From Micromonospora inyonensis (GTDB lineage Bacteria; Actinomycetota; Actinomycetes; Mycobacteriales; Micromonosporaceae): a stretch of DNA of 64,000 bases. The position numbers were made by a program, and so were the translations under genes. Shown piece by piece: positions 44,441 through 53,370 of this stretch (position 1 is its first letter; every line of letters starts with the position of its first letter). Below the pieces are notes generated by a model, which saw nothing but the letters and a program-made list of their open reading frames with translations, did not search any database and had not been told where the DNA came from. Location: the NCBI RefSeq assembly GCF_900091415.1, contig NZ_FMHU01000002.1:1426001-1490000 (forward strand), written 5' to 3'.

Positions 44441-45391
44441 TCAGCTCGGCTCCGACGAGGAGGACGGGAGCCCGTCCGGTCCGGACGCTGTCGTGTCGGC
44501 GCCCACCGGCGGGGCCGACGGTGGGTCGTCGGGCGGTTGCGGCGGCGAGATCCAGGTGACCAGCACGACCGAGATGATCATGAGGAGGAACCACGACGCG
44601 AGCTTCGCCGGCGAGACGGGTTGCCAACCGCCCAACTGGCTGGGGTAGAGCCAGGCGTTGGACCAGGTGGCGATGTTCTCCGCGAGCCAGATGAAGAAGG
44701 CGACGAGGAGGAACGCCAGCAACAGTGGCATGCGCCAACGGAACCGGAATACGCGGAACTGCATGACGCAGCGACCGAACACCAGCACGACGACGGCGAT
44801 GAGCAGCCAGCGGACGTCCAGGACGTAGTGGTTGGTGAAGAAGTTGGCGTAGATCGCGGTAGCCAGGACGGCCGTCGCCCAGCGTTTCGGGTAGCGCGCG
44901 AAACGTAGGTCGAACAGCCGGTTCACCCGAACCATGTAGGAGCCCACCGCCGCGTACATGAAGCCGCTGAAGAGCGGGACCGCACCGATGCGCAGCAGGC
45001 CGTCGGGCAGGTAGGACCACGATCCGACCTGGGTCTTGAACAGTTCCATGGCCGTGCCGACGAGGTGGAACAGGATCACGACCCGCAGTTCCCGCAGGGT
45101 CTCCAGGCGTGCCGCGACCATGACGATCTGGATGGCCACCGCCGCGATGGTCAGGAAGTCGTTGCGGGCGAGTGTCGCGTCCTGCGGATACCAGAGGTGC
45201 GCCGCGAAGATGACCACCAGCATGGCCCCGCCGAAAACGCACGCCCAGGCCTGTTTGAGCCCGAAGACCACGAACTCGGTCAGCCAGGAGGCCGGTCCGC
45301 GCTGCGGCAGCCGCGCCAGGATCGCGTGGACGCGGGCATCGATCGAGCGTTCGGTCGTGGTCCGGGTGGCTGGTTCGCCAGGGGTGCGCAC
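44441..45391 (-). CDS. DUF817 integral membrane protein
   Basis: A 316-residue membrane protein with eight or so predicted helices, matching the DUF817 family. Landmarks are FVVFGLKQAWACVFGGAMLVVIFAAHLWYP, the acidic/aromatic ILFHLVGTAMELFKTQVGSWSYLPDGLLRIGAVPLFSGFMYAAVGSYM, and YANFFTNHYVLDVRWLL. The family motif WLAENIATWSNAWLYPSQLGGWQPV follows. The conserved H/E/K/W residues within the membrane hint at an enzyme or carrier, but no function is established. It converges on the beta-helix gene with a 5-bp gap. Confidence 0.9.
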   Translation of the reverse strand: MRTPGEPATRTTTERSIDARVHAILARLPQRGPASWLTEFVVFGLKQAWACVFGGAMLVVIFAAHLWYPQDATLARNDFLTIAAVAIQIVMVAARLETLRELRVVILFHLVGTAMELFKTQVGSWSYLPDGLLRIGAVPLFSGFMYAAVGSYMVRVNRLFDLRFARYPKRWATAVLATAIYANFFTNHYVLDVRWLLIAVVVLVFGRCVMQFRVFRFRWRMPLLLAFLLVAFFIWLAENIATWSNAWLYPSQLGGWQPVSPAKLASWFLLMIISVVLVTWISPPQPPDDPPSAPPVGADTTASGPDGLPSSSSEPS

Positions 45392-45451
45392 CGCCCCGAC
45401 GCTATCCTGCCAGCGCCGGCCCGCCCGAGTCGCCCGGGCGCACCGCCCGGC

Positions 45452-46393
45452 TCAGGTGCTCTCGGCCAGGAGCGCGTCCAGGGCGGCGACCGACTCCCGC
45501 CAGCCGGCGGGGCGGTCGTAGGCGATCCAGTTCCGTTCCGCCAGCGCGTGCAGCACCTCGTGGACGTCCAACCGCTGGTGCTCACCGGGGCCGTCGACGC
45601 CGTACCCCTCGGTGAGGGCGGTGGTGTCGGCGGGTCGGTGGTAGCGCACGTGCAGCCGGGTCTGGGCCAGGTCGCTCAACGGGTCGTTCCAGGACGCGCG
45701 TTCCAGGTCGACGACGCCGCACAGGCGGGGTTCGCCGGTGGCGGGGACCAGCAGGTTGCTGTCGACGAAGTCGTTGTGGCACAGCACCGGCCCCGGACAC
45801 GCCGCCACGGTCTGGCGGTGGTCCTCGACGAAGCGCCGGATCCGATCCGCCAGGCGCGACGGGCCACCGGTCCGCAGGTACCGCGCGGTCAGCTCACCGG
45901 TCCGGGCCACCACGTGCTCCCACGCGGTGGGCCGACGTGGCCCGTCGTCGAGCAGGTCGCCGAACTGCCGGCCGGACACCCGGTGCAACTGCCGCAGAGC
46001 CCGACCCACCTCACGGGTGAGGGCCGTCGTCCGGGCCGGGTCGAGGTCAGCGCGACGGTCCGCCCAACGCACGCCGTCCAGGCGGGTCATGAGCAGGAAG
46101 CCGACGGCCGACGGCCCGAGCTGCCCGTACCCGACCGGCCGGGGCCCCACGACCCCGGGCACCTCACCCAGCAGCCGCTGGGCCAGCACCTCGGTGTCCA
46201 GCCGCCGTCGGGCGGTCGCGGGATAGACCTTCAGGACGTACGGCGACCCGTTGCCGTCGCGTACGCCGACGACCTGGCCCACCGCACCCTGCACCGATGG
46301 CGCCCACCGGTCCAGCTGGATGCCCGGCACCTCCGGTCGTAACCGGCCGAGAACATCGCCGAGCACTTCGGGATCGACTGCCACGGGCACCAT
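45452..46393 (-). CDS. Aminoglycoside phosphotransferase-like kinase
   Basis: A 313-residue protein of the APH/choline-kinase fold. An N-lobe has VVGVRDGNGSPYVLKVYPATARRRLDTEV with the ATP-site lysine in YVLKVY. The C-lobe has the catalytic loop VLCHNDFVDSNLLV (Asp in HNDF) and the metal-binding GVVDLERASWNDPLSDLAQ. The ATG at 46393 is chosen because homology begins with LGDVLGRLRPEVPGIQL. Family members phosphorylate aminoglycosides, macrolides, amino acids or sugars; nothing in the sequence identifies this substrate. It is followed by the DUF817 gene and preceded by the ABC pair on the same strand. Confidence 0.85.
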   Translation of the reverse strand: MVPVAVDPEVLGDVLGRLRPEVPGIQLDRWAPSVQGAVGQVVGVRDGNGSPYVLKVYPATARRRLDTEVLAQRLLGEVPGVVGPRPVGYGQLGPSAVGFLLMTRLDGVRWADRRADLDPARTTALTREVGRALRQLHRVSGRQFGDLLDDGPRRPTAWEHVVARTGELTARYLRTGGPSRLADRIRRFVEDHRQTVAACPGPVLCHNDFVDSNLLVPATGEPRLCGVVDLERASWNDPLSDLAQTRLHVRYHRPADTTALTEGYGVDGPGEHQRLDVHEVLHALAERNWIAYDRPAGWRESVAALDALLAEST

Positions 46394-46487
46394 CCTGCCG
46401 TTCGCTCGGGCACGCCGCGTGGGTGGCCGGTCGGCAGTCGTAGCGTGGTCACCCGCTCGGACCGGGTGCCGCATGGAACCGCTGTCT

Positions 46488-48056
46488 TCAACGTCGCTCG
46501 TCGCCTCTCCCGGCGAGAAGGACGAACGCGACCACCCCGACCGCCGAGACGATCGCCTGAGGCAGGATCATGGCGGTGGGCGCGCCGGTGACCAGGGCGA
46601 CCAGGGTCGGCGCGGTGAACAGCACGGCGACGTCGTAGCCGGTCGCGGCCCAGTGCAGCGGCCCGGTCGGCAGGATACCCATGGGAGTCACGATCGGCGG
46701 CAGCTCGTGACGGACCGCGCCGCGTCGTGCCGCCCGGAGCGCCCCCACCGCCAGTCCCGGCCCGGCAGCGGCACCGAGCAGCGGCCAGACCCAACCGTCC
46801 GCGCCGGGGGTCCGCGCCGCGAGCAGGGCACCCGCACCGGTACACCACGCCACGGCGAGGGTCACCGGCAGCGCCGACCGGGCGCCCACCAGGGTCGGGC
46901 CAGGGAGGTTGAGCAGCCGACGCAACGCGGGCAGGTCTCGGTCCCGTCTCGCGTTGACCGTCGACGGCGTGATCGCGACGAGCCCGCTCAGCAGCCAGCC
47001 GACGGCCAGCGTGACGCCCCAGCCGGTGAGGATGCCCAGGAGCGCCGGCACCAGCAGGGCCGCCCCGGCGGCCAGGAGATGCTGGGGAGATCGGCGGAGT
47101 ACGACGAGATCGTGGCCGACCACGGCACGGGGACCGGCGACCCTCGGCAGCCCACCGCCCCTCGGGGAGCGCACGGCCCACCGGCGTTCCTCGGCGGCCC
47201 GGGACGCGATGCCCGGGTCGACGGTCACCAGCCCCGCACCCGCGATCGCCCCCAGTGTGCTGCCGGCGGCCAGCCGGCGCAGGGGAAGCCGGTCGAGCCG
47301 CCGCACGGCGACCGCGGTGACCACGAGCCCGGCGAGCACCGCCCACGGCAACCAGGACCCGCCCCGGCCGTCGGCGGCGGCCTGTGGCCAGCTCCACGGA
47401 CCGATCCAGGTGGACACCACCGACGCCGGAGTCCGGACCACGGTCAGGACCGCGGCCGCCACGCCGAGGAGCACCGCGATTCGTTCCAGCACTGTCGCCG
47501 AGGCGTCGGTCACGGTCTGGACAACCATGACGAGGGCCCCGGTCAGCAGCCCAGCGGCTATGCCGGCGGTCACCACCGCTGCGGCTGCCGCCTGGTCGGT
47601 CGCCCCGACGACGGCCACCACGAAGGCGCCGTGCAGCGCACCGGCGACGGCGGCGACCGACAACACCAGCGCGGCGGAGGGGAGCAGGAGAGCCCGCCGG
47701 TCGACCGGGCCGGTCAACCACCACGCCAACGTGGCCGGGGTGGCGGTGACCGGACCGAACCGGGCGGCGACCGTCAGGGCGAAGGCGTACCCGAGTAGAC
47801 CCACGGCGAGCAGCGGTACGGCCGTCGCGGGATCCGCCGCGCGACTGACGCCGCTGAGCAGCCGGGGCAGCGTACCCGCCCCGACAGCGATGCCCACCAG
47901 GATGGACAACGACAGGAAGTAGATGTTTCCGGCCCGGCCCTCGTGCTCGCGGCGGCGCTGCCTCAGCCACCGCCGTGCCGCCCCGGGTGGGGTGGCCCGC
48001 CACGGCCGCGCGTCGGACACCGGGGAATCGGCGGGTGCCCGCCTCGTCACACTCAT
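46488..48056 (-). CDS. Polytopic ABC-type membrane subunit (DUF6297-like)
   Basis: A 522-residue membrane protein with about 12-14 hydrophobic helices and few charged residues in the core. A basic cytoplasmic N-terminus (RRWLRQRRREHEGRAGNIYFLSLSILVG) precedes helices such as AVPLLAVGLLGYAFALTVAARFGPV and LLLPSAALVLSVAAVAGALHGAFVVAVVG. It overlaps by four bases the ATPase gene upstream, so it is almost certainly the membrane partner of that ATPase. Similar actinobacterial proteins are annotated DUF6297. The substrate is unknown. Confidence 0.75.
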   Translation of the reverse strand: MSVTRRAPADSPVSDARPWRATPPGAARRWLRQRRREHEGRAGNIYFLSLSILVGIAVGAGTLPRLLSGVSRAADPATAVPLLAVGLLGYAFALTVAARFGPVTATPATLAWWLTGPVDRRALLLPSAALVLSVAAVAGALHGAFVVAVVGATDQAAAAAVVTAGIAAGLLTGALVMVVQTVTDASATVLERIAVLLGVAAAVLTVVRTPASVVSTWIGPWSWPQAAADGRGGSWLPWAVLAGLVVTAVAVRRLDRLPLRRLAAGSTLGAIAGAGLVTVDPGIASRAAEERRWAVRSPRGGGLPRVAGPRAVVGHDLVVLRRSPQHLLAAGAALLVPALLGILTGWGVTLAVGWLLSGLVAITPSTVNARRDRDLPALRRLLNLPGPTLVGARSALPVTLAVAWCTGAGALLAARTPGADGWVWPLLGAAAGPGLAVGALRAARRGAVRHELPPIVTPMGILPTGPLHWAATGYDVAVLFTAPTLVALVTGAPTAMILPQAIVSAVGVVAFVLLAGRGDERR

Positions 48057-48736
48057 CGCGCGCCGCTGCGTCGACGCCGCTTCCCCGACGTGCCCGCCGG
48101 CCGAGCGGTGGTGTCCCGATCCAGCGAGAGCGTGCGCAGGCCCGGGCCGGTGGCGAGCGAGGCGTCGTGGGTGACCAGCACGACCGCACCGCCACGGTCG
48201 GCGTACTCGACCACCAGTCGGCCGACGGCGTCACGGCCGGTCTCGTCGAGGTGCCGCTCCGGTTCGTCGAGCAGCAGGAGCCGGCTCGGACGGGCCAGCA
48301 CCATGGCCACCGCCAGCCGCTGGCGTTGCCCGGACGACAACTGACCGGGAACGGTGTCGGCGAAACCGTCGAGCGCGAGCGCAGTGGTCAGGTCGGCGGC
48401 GGTGAACCAGTCGTCCGGCAACGGGTCGTTGACCAGTTGGACGAAGCTCAGGTGCTCGGCGGCGGTCAGGTTCGGGTACCACGCACCACCGTCGAGGAGG
48501 GCGGCGACGGAGCGGCGGAAGCGGGGGGCACGGTCGTCGGCCGTCCGTCCCTCGACCGTCACCGTGCCGCCGAGTGGTCGCTGCTGACCGGCCAGGCACC
48601 TGAGCAGGGACGACTTTCCGCTGCCGTTGCGGCCGGTCACCACCAGCACCTCCCCGGTGTCGACGTCCATCCGCAGAGCGTTGAACAAGGGCTGGTCTCG
48701 ATAGCCCACGGACAGGTCACGGCTCTCGAGAAGCAT
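48053..48736 (-). CDS. ABC transporter ATP-binding protein
   Basis: A 227-residue stand-alone ATPase. It has Walker A TGRNGSGKSSLL near residues 33-44, Q-loop region VAALLDGGAWYPNLTAAEHL, and signature LSSGQRQRLAVAMVLA. Walker B is LLLLDEPERHLDETGR, and the switch His lies in VVLVTHDASLA. The ATG at 48736 follows GGGGAGGAAGG; the GTG codons just upstream would place this ribosome-binding site inside the gene. Its stop overlaps the start of the membrane subunit. The C-terminus is a basic tail. It probably energises an exporter of unknown cargo. Confidence 0.92.
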   Translation of the reverse strand: MLLESRDLSVGYRDQPLFNALRMDVDTGEVLVVTGRNGSGKSSLLRCLAGQQRPLGGTVTVEGRTADDRAPRFRRSVAALLDGGAWYPNLTAAEHLSFVQLVNDPLPDDWFTAADLTTALALDGFADTVPGQLSSGQRQRLAVAMVLARPSRLLLLDEPERHLDETGRDAVGRLVVEYADRGGAVVLVTHDASLATGPGLRTLSLDRDTTARPAGTSGKRRRRSGAR

Positions 48737-48827
48737 CAGGGCCTTCCTCCCCACCACCGGTCGGTGAGGACTGTTTCGTCGGATGTAGGCGCATTGACAC
48801 GCTACCGGAGTAGCGCAGGGAATACGG

Positions 48828-49440
48828 TCAGGGAAACGGGTGCGGATGAGGATTGACCGCTGTGTCCGGCAGCACGGAGGTGCGGTGCCCCAGGCGTACG
48901 GGTACCGTCCTCAATCGCTCGATTCCGTGGATCCGCCGATTGGCGTGCCCGAATGTCATCGGCAGGGTGCCCGGCACGATGACCTTGACGCACGACAGTC
49001 CCGCAGCCCGGTGCTCCGCAGTGGTCTGATCCACCACCAGCACATCCATGCCGGGGGAGAGGAAGCGGCCTATCAGGGCGTGCAGATCGTTGCGCAGGTC
49101 GTCCTGGGGAACGAGACTGCACCGGCGGGACATCTCCGCCACCGTGGTGGTCCGGTCGGAGGCGAGCAGGAAGTCCATCCGGCTGCGAACCGCCGGATGG
49201 GAGTAGAGCAGCGAGTGATCGACCATCCGGCGGACCAGGGCGTCGTCGCGGACCATGGCCTCGATCCGGTCGACGTGTCGGGGAGCGGACCGCGCCACAC
49301 TCGCCGCAATCGGGCCGAGTTCGCCGAGAGCCTGTCGCAGCGCCTGTTCGGGTCGGGGTGGGCACCCCCCCCCGCATATGTGTCGAGGTGCCGATCGGTT
49401 GGTGGAACCTCGAGGCGCACCCCCCGCTGCTGTCGACACT
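48828..49440 (-). pseudogene. C-terminal YcaO (TOMM cyclodehydratase-type) remnant
   Basis: The frame ending at 48828 encodes the last third of a YcaO protein: VVDQTTAEHRAAGLSCVKVIVPGTLPMTFGHANRRIHGIERL, and a proline-rich terminus NPHPHPFP like the C-terminal motif of azoline-forming YcaO enzymes. Upstream, GGGAHPDP is in one frame and EQALRQALGELGPI in another. A one-base deletion near 49346-49354, beside a run of nine G, has therefore broken the frame. Less than 200 residues of the usual 400 or more remain, without the ATP-binding part. No precursor peptide or dehydrogenase gene is left nearby; an IS110 element is next door. Confidence 0.8.
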
Positions 49441-49639
49441 GTATCAACGCGGTGAAGTTGACTGTTTACGATCAGTATCCGGTCTCTGTTCGGATTCCGG
49501 CACTCTGAGATGACCGTTGATGGTCGATTCGACCCGGGTCACGTCGACGCTGCCCGTGTCGTCCGACCGGGTCGTCCTCGTGGCCGTCGGAATGCGGAGG
49601 CGGTGGCGAGGCCACCGGAGTCCGGGTCCGGGTTCCCGG

Positions 49640-49957
49640 AGGGTCATGTAAGGAACTCCGGTGCTTGATCAGCCCGGTGGTCCTGGGATTGCATGAGCAT
49701 CCCGGTTGGTCCGGTGGGTGGCGACGAGTTGGGGTCTGAGGGAGAGCCTCGTACCGCTGATTGCCACCGCTGGTCTGGCCACGGATGCCCCGGATGAGGG
49801 AAGTGGGCCGGCCCTGCGAGGCCGGGCCCGGTTGCAGCACATGAGTGGGAGCCGTCGTCGGAGGGCTCTGCCTCCTTGGGACCGTGGCTGTCGTGCGGTG
49901 TTGACCTGCGCGGATCGCCGGAGCAGGTAGATGGTCTATGTGCCTGGGAGGCGGTAA
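49640..49957 (+). ncRNA. Candidate bridge RNA region of the IS110 element
   Basis: IS110-group elements encode a structured bridge RNA in the non-coding end upstream of the transposase. This stretch is non-coding and holds several dyads. The strongest is GGGCCGGCC...GGCCGGGCCC at 49805-49829, with one bulge. I cannot assign the target- and donor-binding loops from one copy, so the limits and the presence of a functional RNA are inferred from family knowledge. Confidence 0.35.
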
Positions 49958-51415
49958 GTGCAGCGCAGGTTGGTCGGTATCGATTTGGGGATCGCGTCGG
50001 CGCACACGGTACGGGTGCGTGACGAGGCCGGACGGGAGGTGTGCCGGCGGCGGTGCGAGCCGACGGTGGAGAGCCTGACCGCGATCGAGTCCGCGGCGTT
50101 GGCCGGCGCTGCGACGGGGACGCGGTTGGAGGTGGTGATCGAGCCGACCGGGCCGGCGTGGCTGCCGATCGCGGTGTTCTTCACCGCTCGGGGGCATCTG
50201 GTGTTCCGGGTGTCGAGTGCGAAGGCGGCGGATCTGCGCCGGTTCCTGTCGCGGCATGCGAAGTCCAACGGCATCGACGCGGATACCCTGGCCCGCCTGC
50301 CGTTGATCGACCCGGACGGGCTACGGCCCCTCGAACTGCCGGGCGCGGCCGCGGCGGCGTTGGACCGGCGGGTGCGCGCGTGTGACCGGCTGACCATGGC
50401 CGCATCCGAGCACAAGGTGCGGATCAAGGATCTGGTCCGGCAGGTCATGCCGTGCACCCCGCTGACCGGTGATCTGGGCAAGGCCGATCTGGCGGTGCTG
50501 GAACGCTACGCCGACCCGCGTGCCCTGCTGCGGCTGGGCCGGGCCCGGCTGACCGCGCTGATCGTCAAGGCCTCCCACAACCACCAAGGAGCGGCACGCG
50601 CCGAGCAGTGGCTGGCCGCCGCCCAAGCGGCGGTCGACCTCTACGGTGATCACCCGGCGGTCGCGTTCACCGACCTGGCCGCCGAGATCGCCACCGAGGT
50701 CCGGCTACTACGCGCCATCGCCACCGAGCTGGCCGCGCACGCGGCCGAGCGGGAGACCTGCTACCGGTGGGTCGACCCGATGCAACTGGCCCGTAGCCTG
50801 CCCGGCCTGGCCGAGGTCGGCGGACCGGCGATGACCGCGGTCATCGGTGACGCCGCCCGGTTCCCCACCGCGGCGCACTTCAAGTCCTACTTGGGGCTGG
50901 CGCCGCGCGCGTCAGAGACCGGTGACACCGACCGCAAGGGCCAGCCGATGTCCAAGGCCGGCTCCCGGCTGGCCCGGGCCACTCTGATCCGGGCCGCGGA
51001 CTGGGCCCGCAAGCAGGACCCGCAGCTCGCGCGCGTCTACCACCAGCAGATGGTCGAACGCGGTGCCGAACACCTCAAGGCCAGCTGTGTGGTCGCGGCC
51101 CGGCTCGCCGAACGGCTCTGGACCGTGATGCGCCGCCGCATGCCGTATGTCATCTGCGACGTCGACGGCACCCCGGTCACCCCACAGCAGGCGAAACAGA
51201 TCATCGCGCAGCAGTGGACCGTGACCGAGGAGATCCGCCGCAGGCGGCGCAGCAACAAGCGCAGGGCGGGGAAGGCCCCTCACCAAGTCCTCACGGGACA
51301 TGATCGAAAAGACGCTCGAAGCGTACGAACGAGGCGACCTTCCCCACCCGAATCCTCCGCGACACCGTCACGGACCGTCAAGCAACCCGCCGTCTTGACA
51401 ACCGATCCTCGATAG
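49958..51415 (+). CDS. IS110-family transposase (bridge recombinase type)
   Basis: A 485-residue transposase. The N-terminal RuvC-like domain has Asp9 (VGIDLG), Glu62 (VIEPTG) and Asp107 (GIDADTLARL). The position usually held by the third acidic residue reads Asn104 (KSNGID). The C-terminal Transposase_20 domain has SLPGLAEVGGPAMTAVIGDAARFPTAAHFKSYLGLAP and the serine-containing MSKAGSRLARATLIRAA. The GTG at 49958 follows GGGAGG. The last 45 residues (after KAPHQVLTGHD) are basic and low-complexity. Another frame there (RDMIEKTLEAYERGDLPHP) looks equally protein-like, so a 3' frameshift is possible. Confidence 0.9.
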   Translation: MQRRLVGIDLGIASAHTVRVRDEAGREVCRRRCEPTVESLTAIESAALAGAATGTRLEVVIEPTGPAWLPIAVFFTARGHLVFRVSSAKAADLRRFLSRHAKSNGIDADTLARLPLIDPDGLRPLELPGAAAAALDRRVRACDRLTMAASEHKVRIKDLVRQVMPCTPLTGDLGKADLAVLERYADPRALLRLGRARLTALIVKASHNHQGAARAEQWLAAAQAAVDLYGDHPAVAFTDLAAEIATEVRLLRAIATELAAHAAERETCYRWVDPMQLARSLPGLAEVGGPAMTAVIGDAARFPTAAHFKSYLGLAPRASETGDTDRKGQPMSKAGSRLARATLIRAADWARKQDPQLARVYHQQMVERGAEHLKASCVVAARLAERLWTVMRRRMPYVICDVDGTPVTPQQAKQIIAQQWTVTEEIRRRRRSNKRRAGKAPHQVLTGHDRKDARSVRTRRPSPPESSATPSRTVKQPAVLTTDPR

Positions 51416-51419
51416 GGAA

Positions 51420-52736
51420 TCAGCGGTCCACGACGGGCAGGATGGTGCGGCTCCGGCCGGGCCGAGGGTGCGCGTCGGCGGCCGCGGCCAGCCGTACCGC
51501 GTGGTCGCGCTGCTTCTGCCAGTGGCCGTACAGGGCACCGCGCTGGGAGAGCCGGTCCACCTCCCGGATGGTCTCCGGGGCGACGTCCCCGGGCGGTGCC
51601 TCCCGCCACGGGGTTCCGGGCAACGGCATGAACGTGTGCGCGTGGATCCGGGCGCCGAGGTCGGCCAGCTCACGGGCCAGCCGCAGGGAGGAATCGACGT
51701 CGGACTGGTCCTCGCCGGGCATGCCGAAGATCATGTCGACGTTGATCCGGAAGCCCTCCTCGATGCCGAGGCGCACCGCCCGTTTCACCTCCTCGACCCC
51801 GTGCCCACGCTTGGCGGCGTCCAGGATCCGGTCGGAGCCGGACTGCGCGCCGACGATGATGTTGGTGTTGGCGCAGTACTTGCGGACCAGGCGCAGCGCG
51901 TCGCGGGTGATGTGCTCGGGTCGTATCTCGCTGGGGAAGGAGCCGAAGAAGACCCGCCCGTCCGGGCCGATCCCCTCCCGGCAGGAGGCGAGAAGTTCCT
52001 CGACCGCGTCGAGGTTCGCCTCGTCCGTCTGGCTGCCGTACGACAGCGCGGTCGGGGTGATGAACCGGACGTCGCGTAGCCCGCGCTCCCGCATGGCGTC
52101 GACGTGCCAGCGGACGTTGGCCACGCTGCGGTGCCGGAACTTCGCGGAGAACATGAACGGGGTCTGGCAGAACCGGCAGGAGAAGACGCAGCCGCGCGTG
52201 ATCTCCAGCGCGTTGAACCGGTTCCACCGGAGGGAGAAGCCGCGGAACTCGTCGAGCGGTCGCCGTTCCGGGCGTCGGGTGCGGACGACGGCACCGGTGG
52301 CGTCCCGGTACGCGAGCCCCGGGATCCCGGTCGGGTCGCCGACTGCGTCGACCAGGCGCAGCAGCGTCGTCTCGCCCTCCCCGACCGCGGCGACGTCCCA
52401 CCCCGCGTCCAAGGTCTGCCCGGGTTCGGCGGTGGCGTGCACCCCACCGGCGACCTGCGCCACGTTGGGGGCGTCGACCAGTCCACGGATCAGCGCCAGC
52501 TCCTCCGCCAGCGCCTCGGCGTCCGGCGAGTAGAACGACCAGAGCACCAGGACCCGCTGCGCGCCACCGTCGAGCGCGCTCCGGATGTGGGTCGCCGTCG
52601 ACTCCGGGGTCTCGCCGAACCGGACCTCGTACCGGGTGCTGGTCGGGTGCTGCTCCAACGCGCCGAGCAGGACGTGGAATCCGTACGTCACCGCCTTGCG
52701 GTAGCGCAGCACCAGCACCAGGGCGGGAGCGTCCAT
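51420..52736 (-). CDS. B12-binding-domain radical SAM protein (MJ_1487-like)
   Basis: A 438-residue radical SAM protein. Residues 1-135 resemble a cobalamin-binding-type Rossmann domain (VLWSFYSPDAEALAEELALIRGL, VAGGVHATAEPGQTLDAGWDVAAVGEGE). The radical SAM core follows with the 4Fe-4S motif CVFSCRFC (about residues 178-185), then FITPTALSYGSQ and GRVFFGSFPSEIRPEHI. It continues with IIVGAQSGSDRILDAAKRGHGVEEV and a late HTFMPLPGTPWREAPPG. This layout matches a small family found in archaea and actinobacteria whose reaction is unknown. The IS110 element abuts its stop codon, so the natural C-terminus may have been altered. Confidence 0.85.
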   Translation of the reverse strand: MDAPALVLVLRYRKAVTYGFHVLLGALEQHPTSTRYEVRFGETPESTATHIRSALDGGAQRVLVLWSFYSPDAEALAEELALIRGLVDAPNVAQVAGGVHATAEPGQTLDAGWDVAAVGEGETTLLRLVDAVGDPTGIPGLAYRDATGAVVRTRRPERRPLDEFRGFSLRWNRFNALEITRGCVFSCRFCQTPFMFSAKFRHRSVANVRWHVDAMRERGLRDVRFITPTALSYGSQTDEANLDAVEELLASCREGIGPDGRVFFGSFPSEIRPEHITRDALRLVRKYCANTNIIVGAQSGSDRILDAAKRGHGVEEVKRAVRLGIEEGFRINVDMIFGMPGEDQSDVDSSLRLARELADLGARIHAHTFMPLPGTPWREAPPGDVAPETIREVDRLSQRGALYGHWQKQRDHAVRLAAAADAHPRPGRSRTILPVVDR

Positions 52737-52816
52737 GGCGGCGATTGTGCCAGGCGGTGCACGACGCCGACCCCGTGCACCGTCCGCGGGTCACCTTCCC
52801 CGAGCGATCACCCGCG

Positions 52817-53370
52817 TCACGTGCAGGAACGGGCTCCCAGGTAGGCGCTGCCGTCGCCGTTGCCACCCTCGGGGTCGAGGGCGTAGACGTGGATCGGGGT
52901 GCCCGGTGAGCAGCCGGAGAGCGTGAACCGGAAGCCGTGCACGCCGGTGATGCCGAGTGCGTCGTTCACGTCGGACCGGTGCAGGGTCGTGGGAAACTCG
53001 CCCAGGTATGTACCGACGCCTGCCGGTCCGCCCCGGTACACGGTCACCGTCGAGGAGGTGCCCGGCTGGTCCAGGTCGGCCGCCCAGCCCTCGACGGTCG
53101 AGCCGGTGAGCGTGTCGATGTTGCCCCGTGGTGGTGAGGTCCAGCGGAAGACCCGGGTGTCGCCGACGCTGAAGGCCAGATTGGTCAGTTGTGAGCAGTT
53201 GCGGCACATCTCCACGTCGCTCGGGTAGAGGACGGTCTCGTAGAGCCGTGGCATGGCCTGCGGTAGGTGGATGGTCTTGTAGCCGGTGCTGCCGGCATGA
53301 ACCAGCACCGTGTTGCCCGCCGCCTCCACCGTGTCGCCGACCGGCGCGAAGTGGTGCACCCCGGCGTCAG
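52817..53370 (-). pseudogene. C-terminal fragment of a secreted adhesive/hydrolase protein
   Basis: In the frame ending at 52817 the sequence from about 53370 reads VGDTVEAAGNTVLVHAGSTGYKTIHLPQAMPRLYETVLYPSDVEMC. It then gives a beta-sandwich module seen at the C-terminus of many actinobacterial exported enzymes: GSTVEGWAADLDQPGTSSTVTVYRGG, then DVNDALGITGVHGFRFTLSG and PIHVYALDPEG. It has no signal peptide or start; upstream in this frame is nonsense. It is fused, out of frame, to a histidine kinase N-terminus, so it is a deletion remnant. Confidence 0.65.

Larger units (their letters stand above)
49640..51419 (+). mobile_element. IS110-family insertion sequence
   Basis: One DEDD-type transposase gene with about 300 bp of non-coding DNA upstream and almost none downstream, the plan of the IS110 group. 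Terminal inverted repeats and target duplications are not expected for this family, and none are evident. The left boundary is therefore approximate. The right boundary lies between the transposase stop (51415) and the stop of the radical SAM gene (51420). The element sits between a decayed YcaO gene and the 3' end of the radical SAM gene. Confidence 0.75.

Noticed and set aside
51290..51400. A separate small gene reading MIEKTLEAYERGDLPHP near the transposase end
   Set aside because: It overlaps the transposase frame and has no start signal; a 3' frameshift in the transposase is a simpler reading, noted there.
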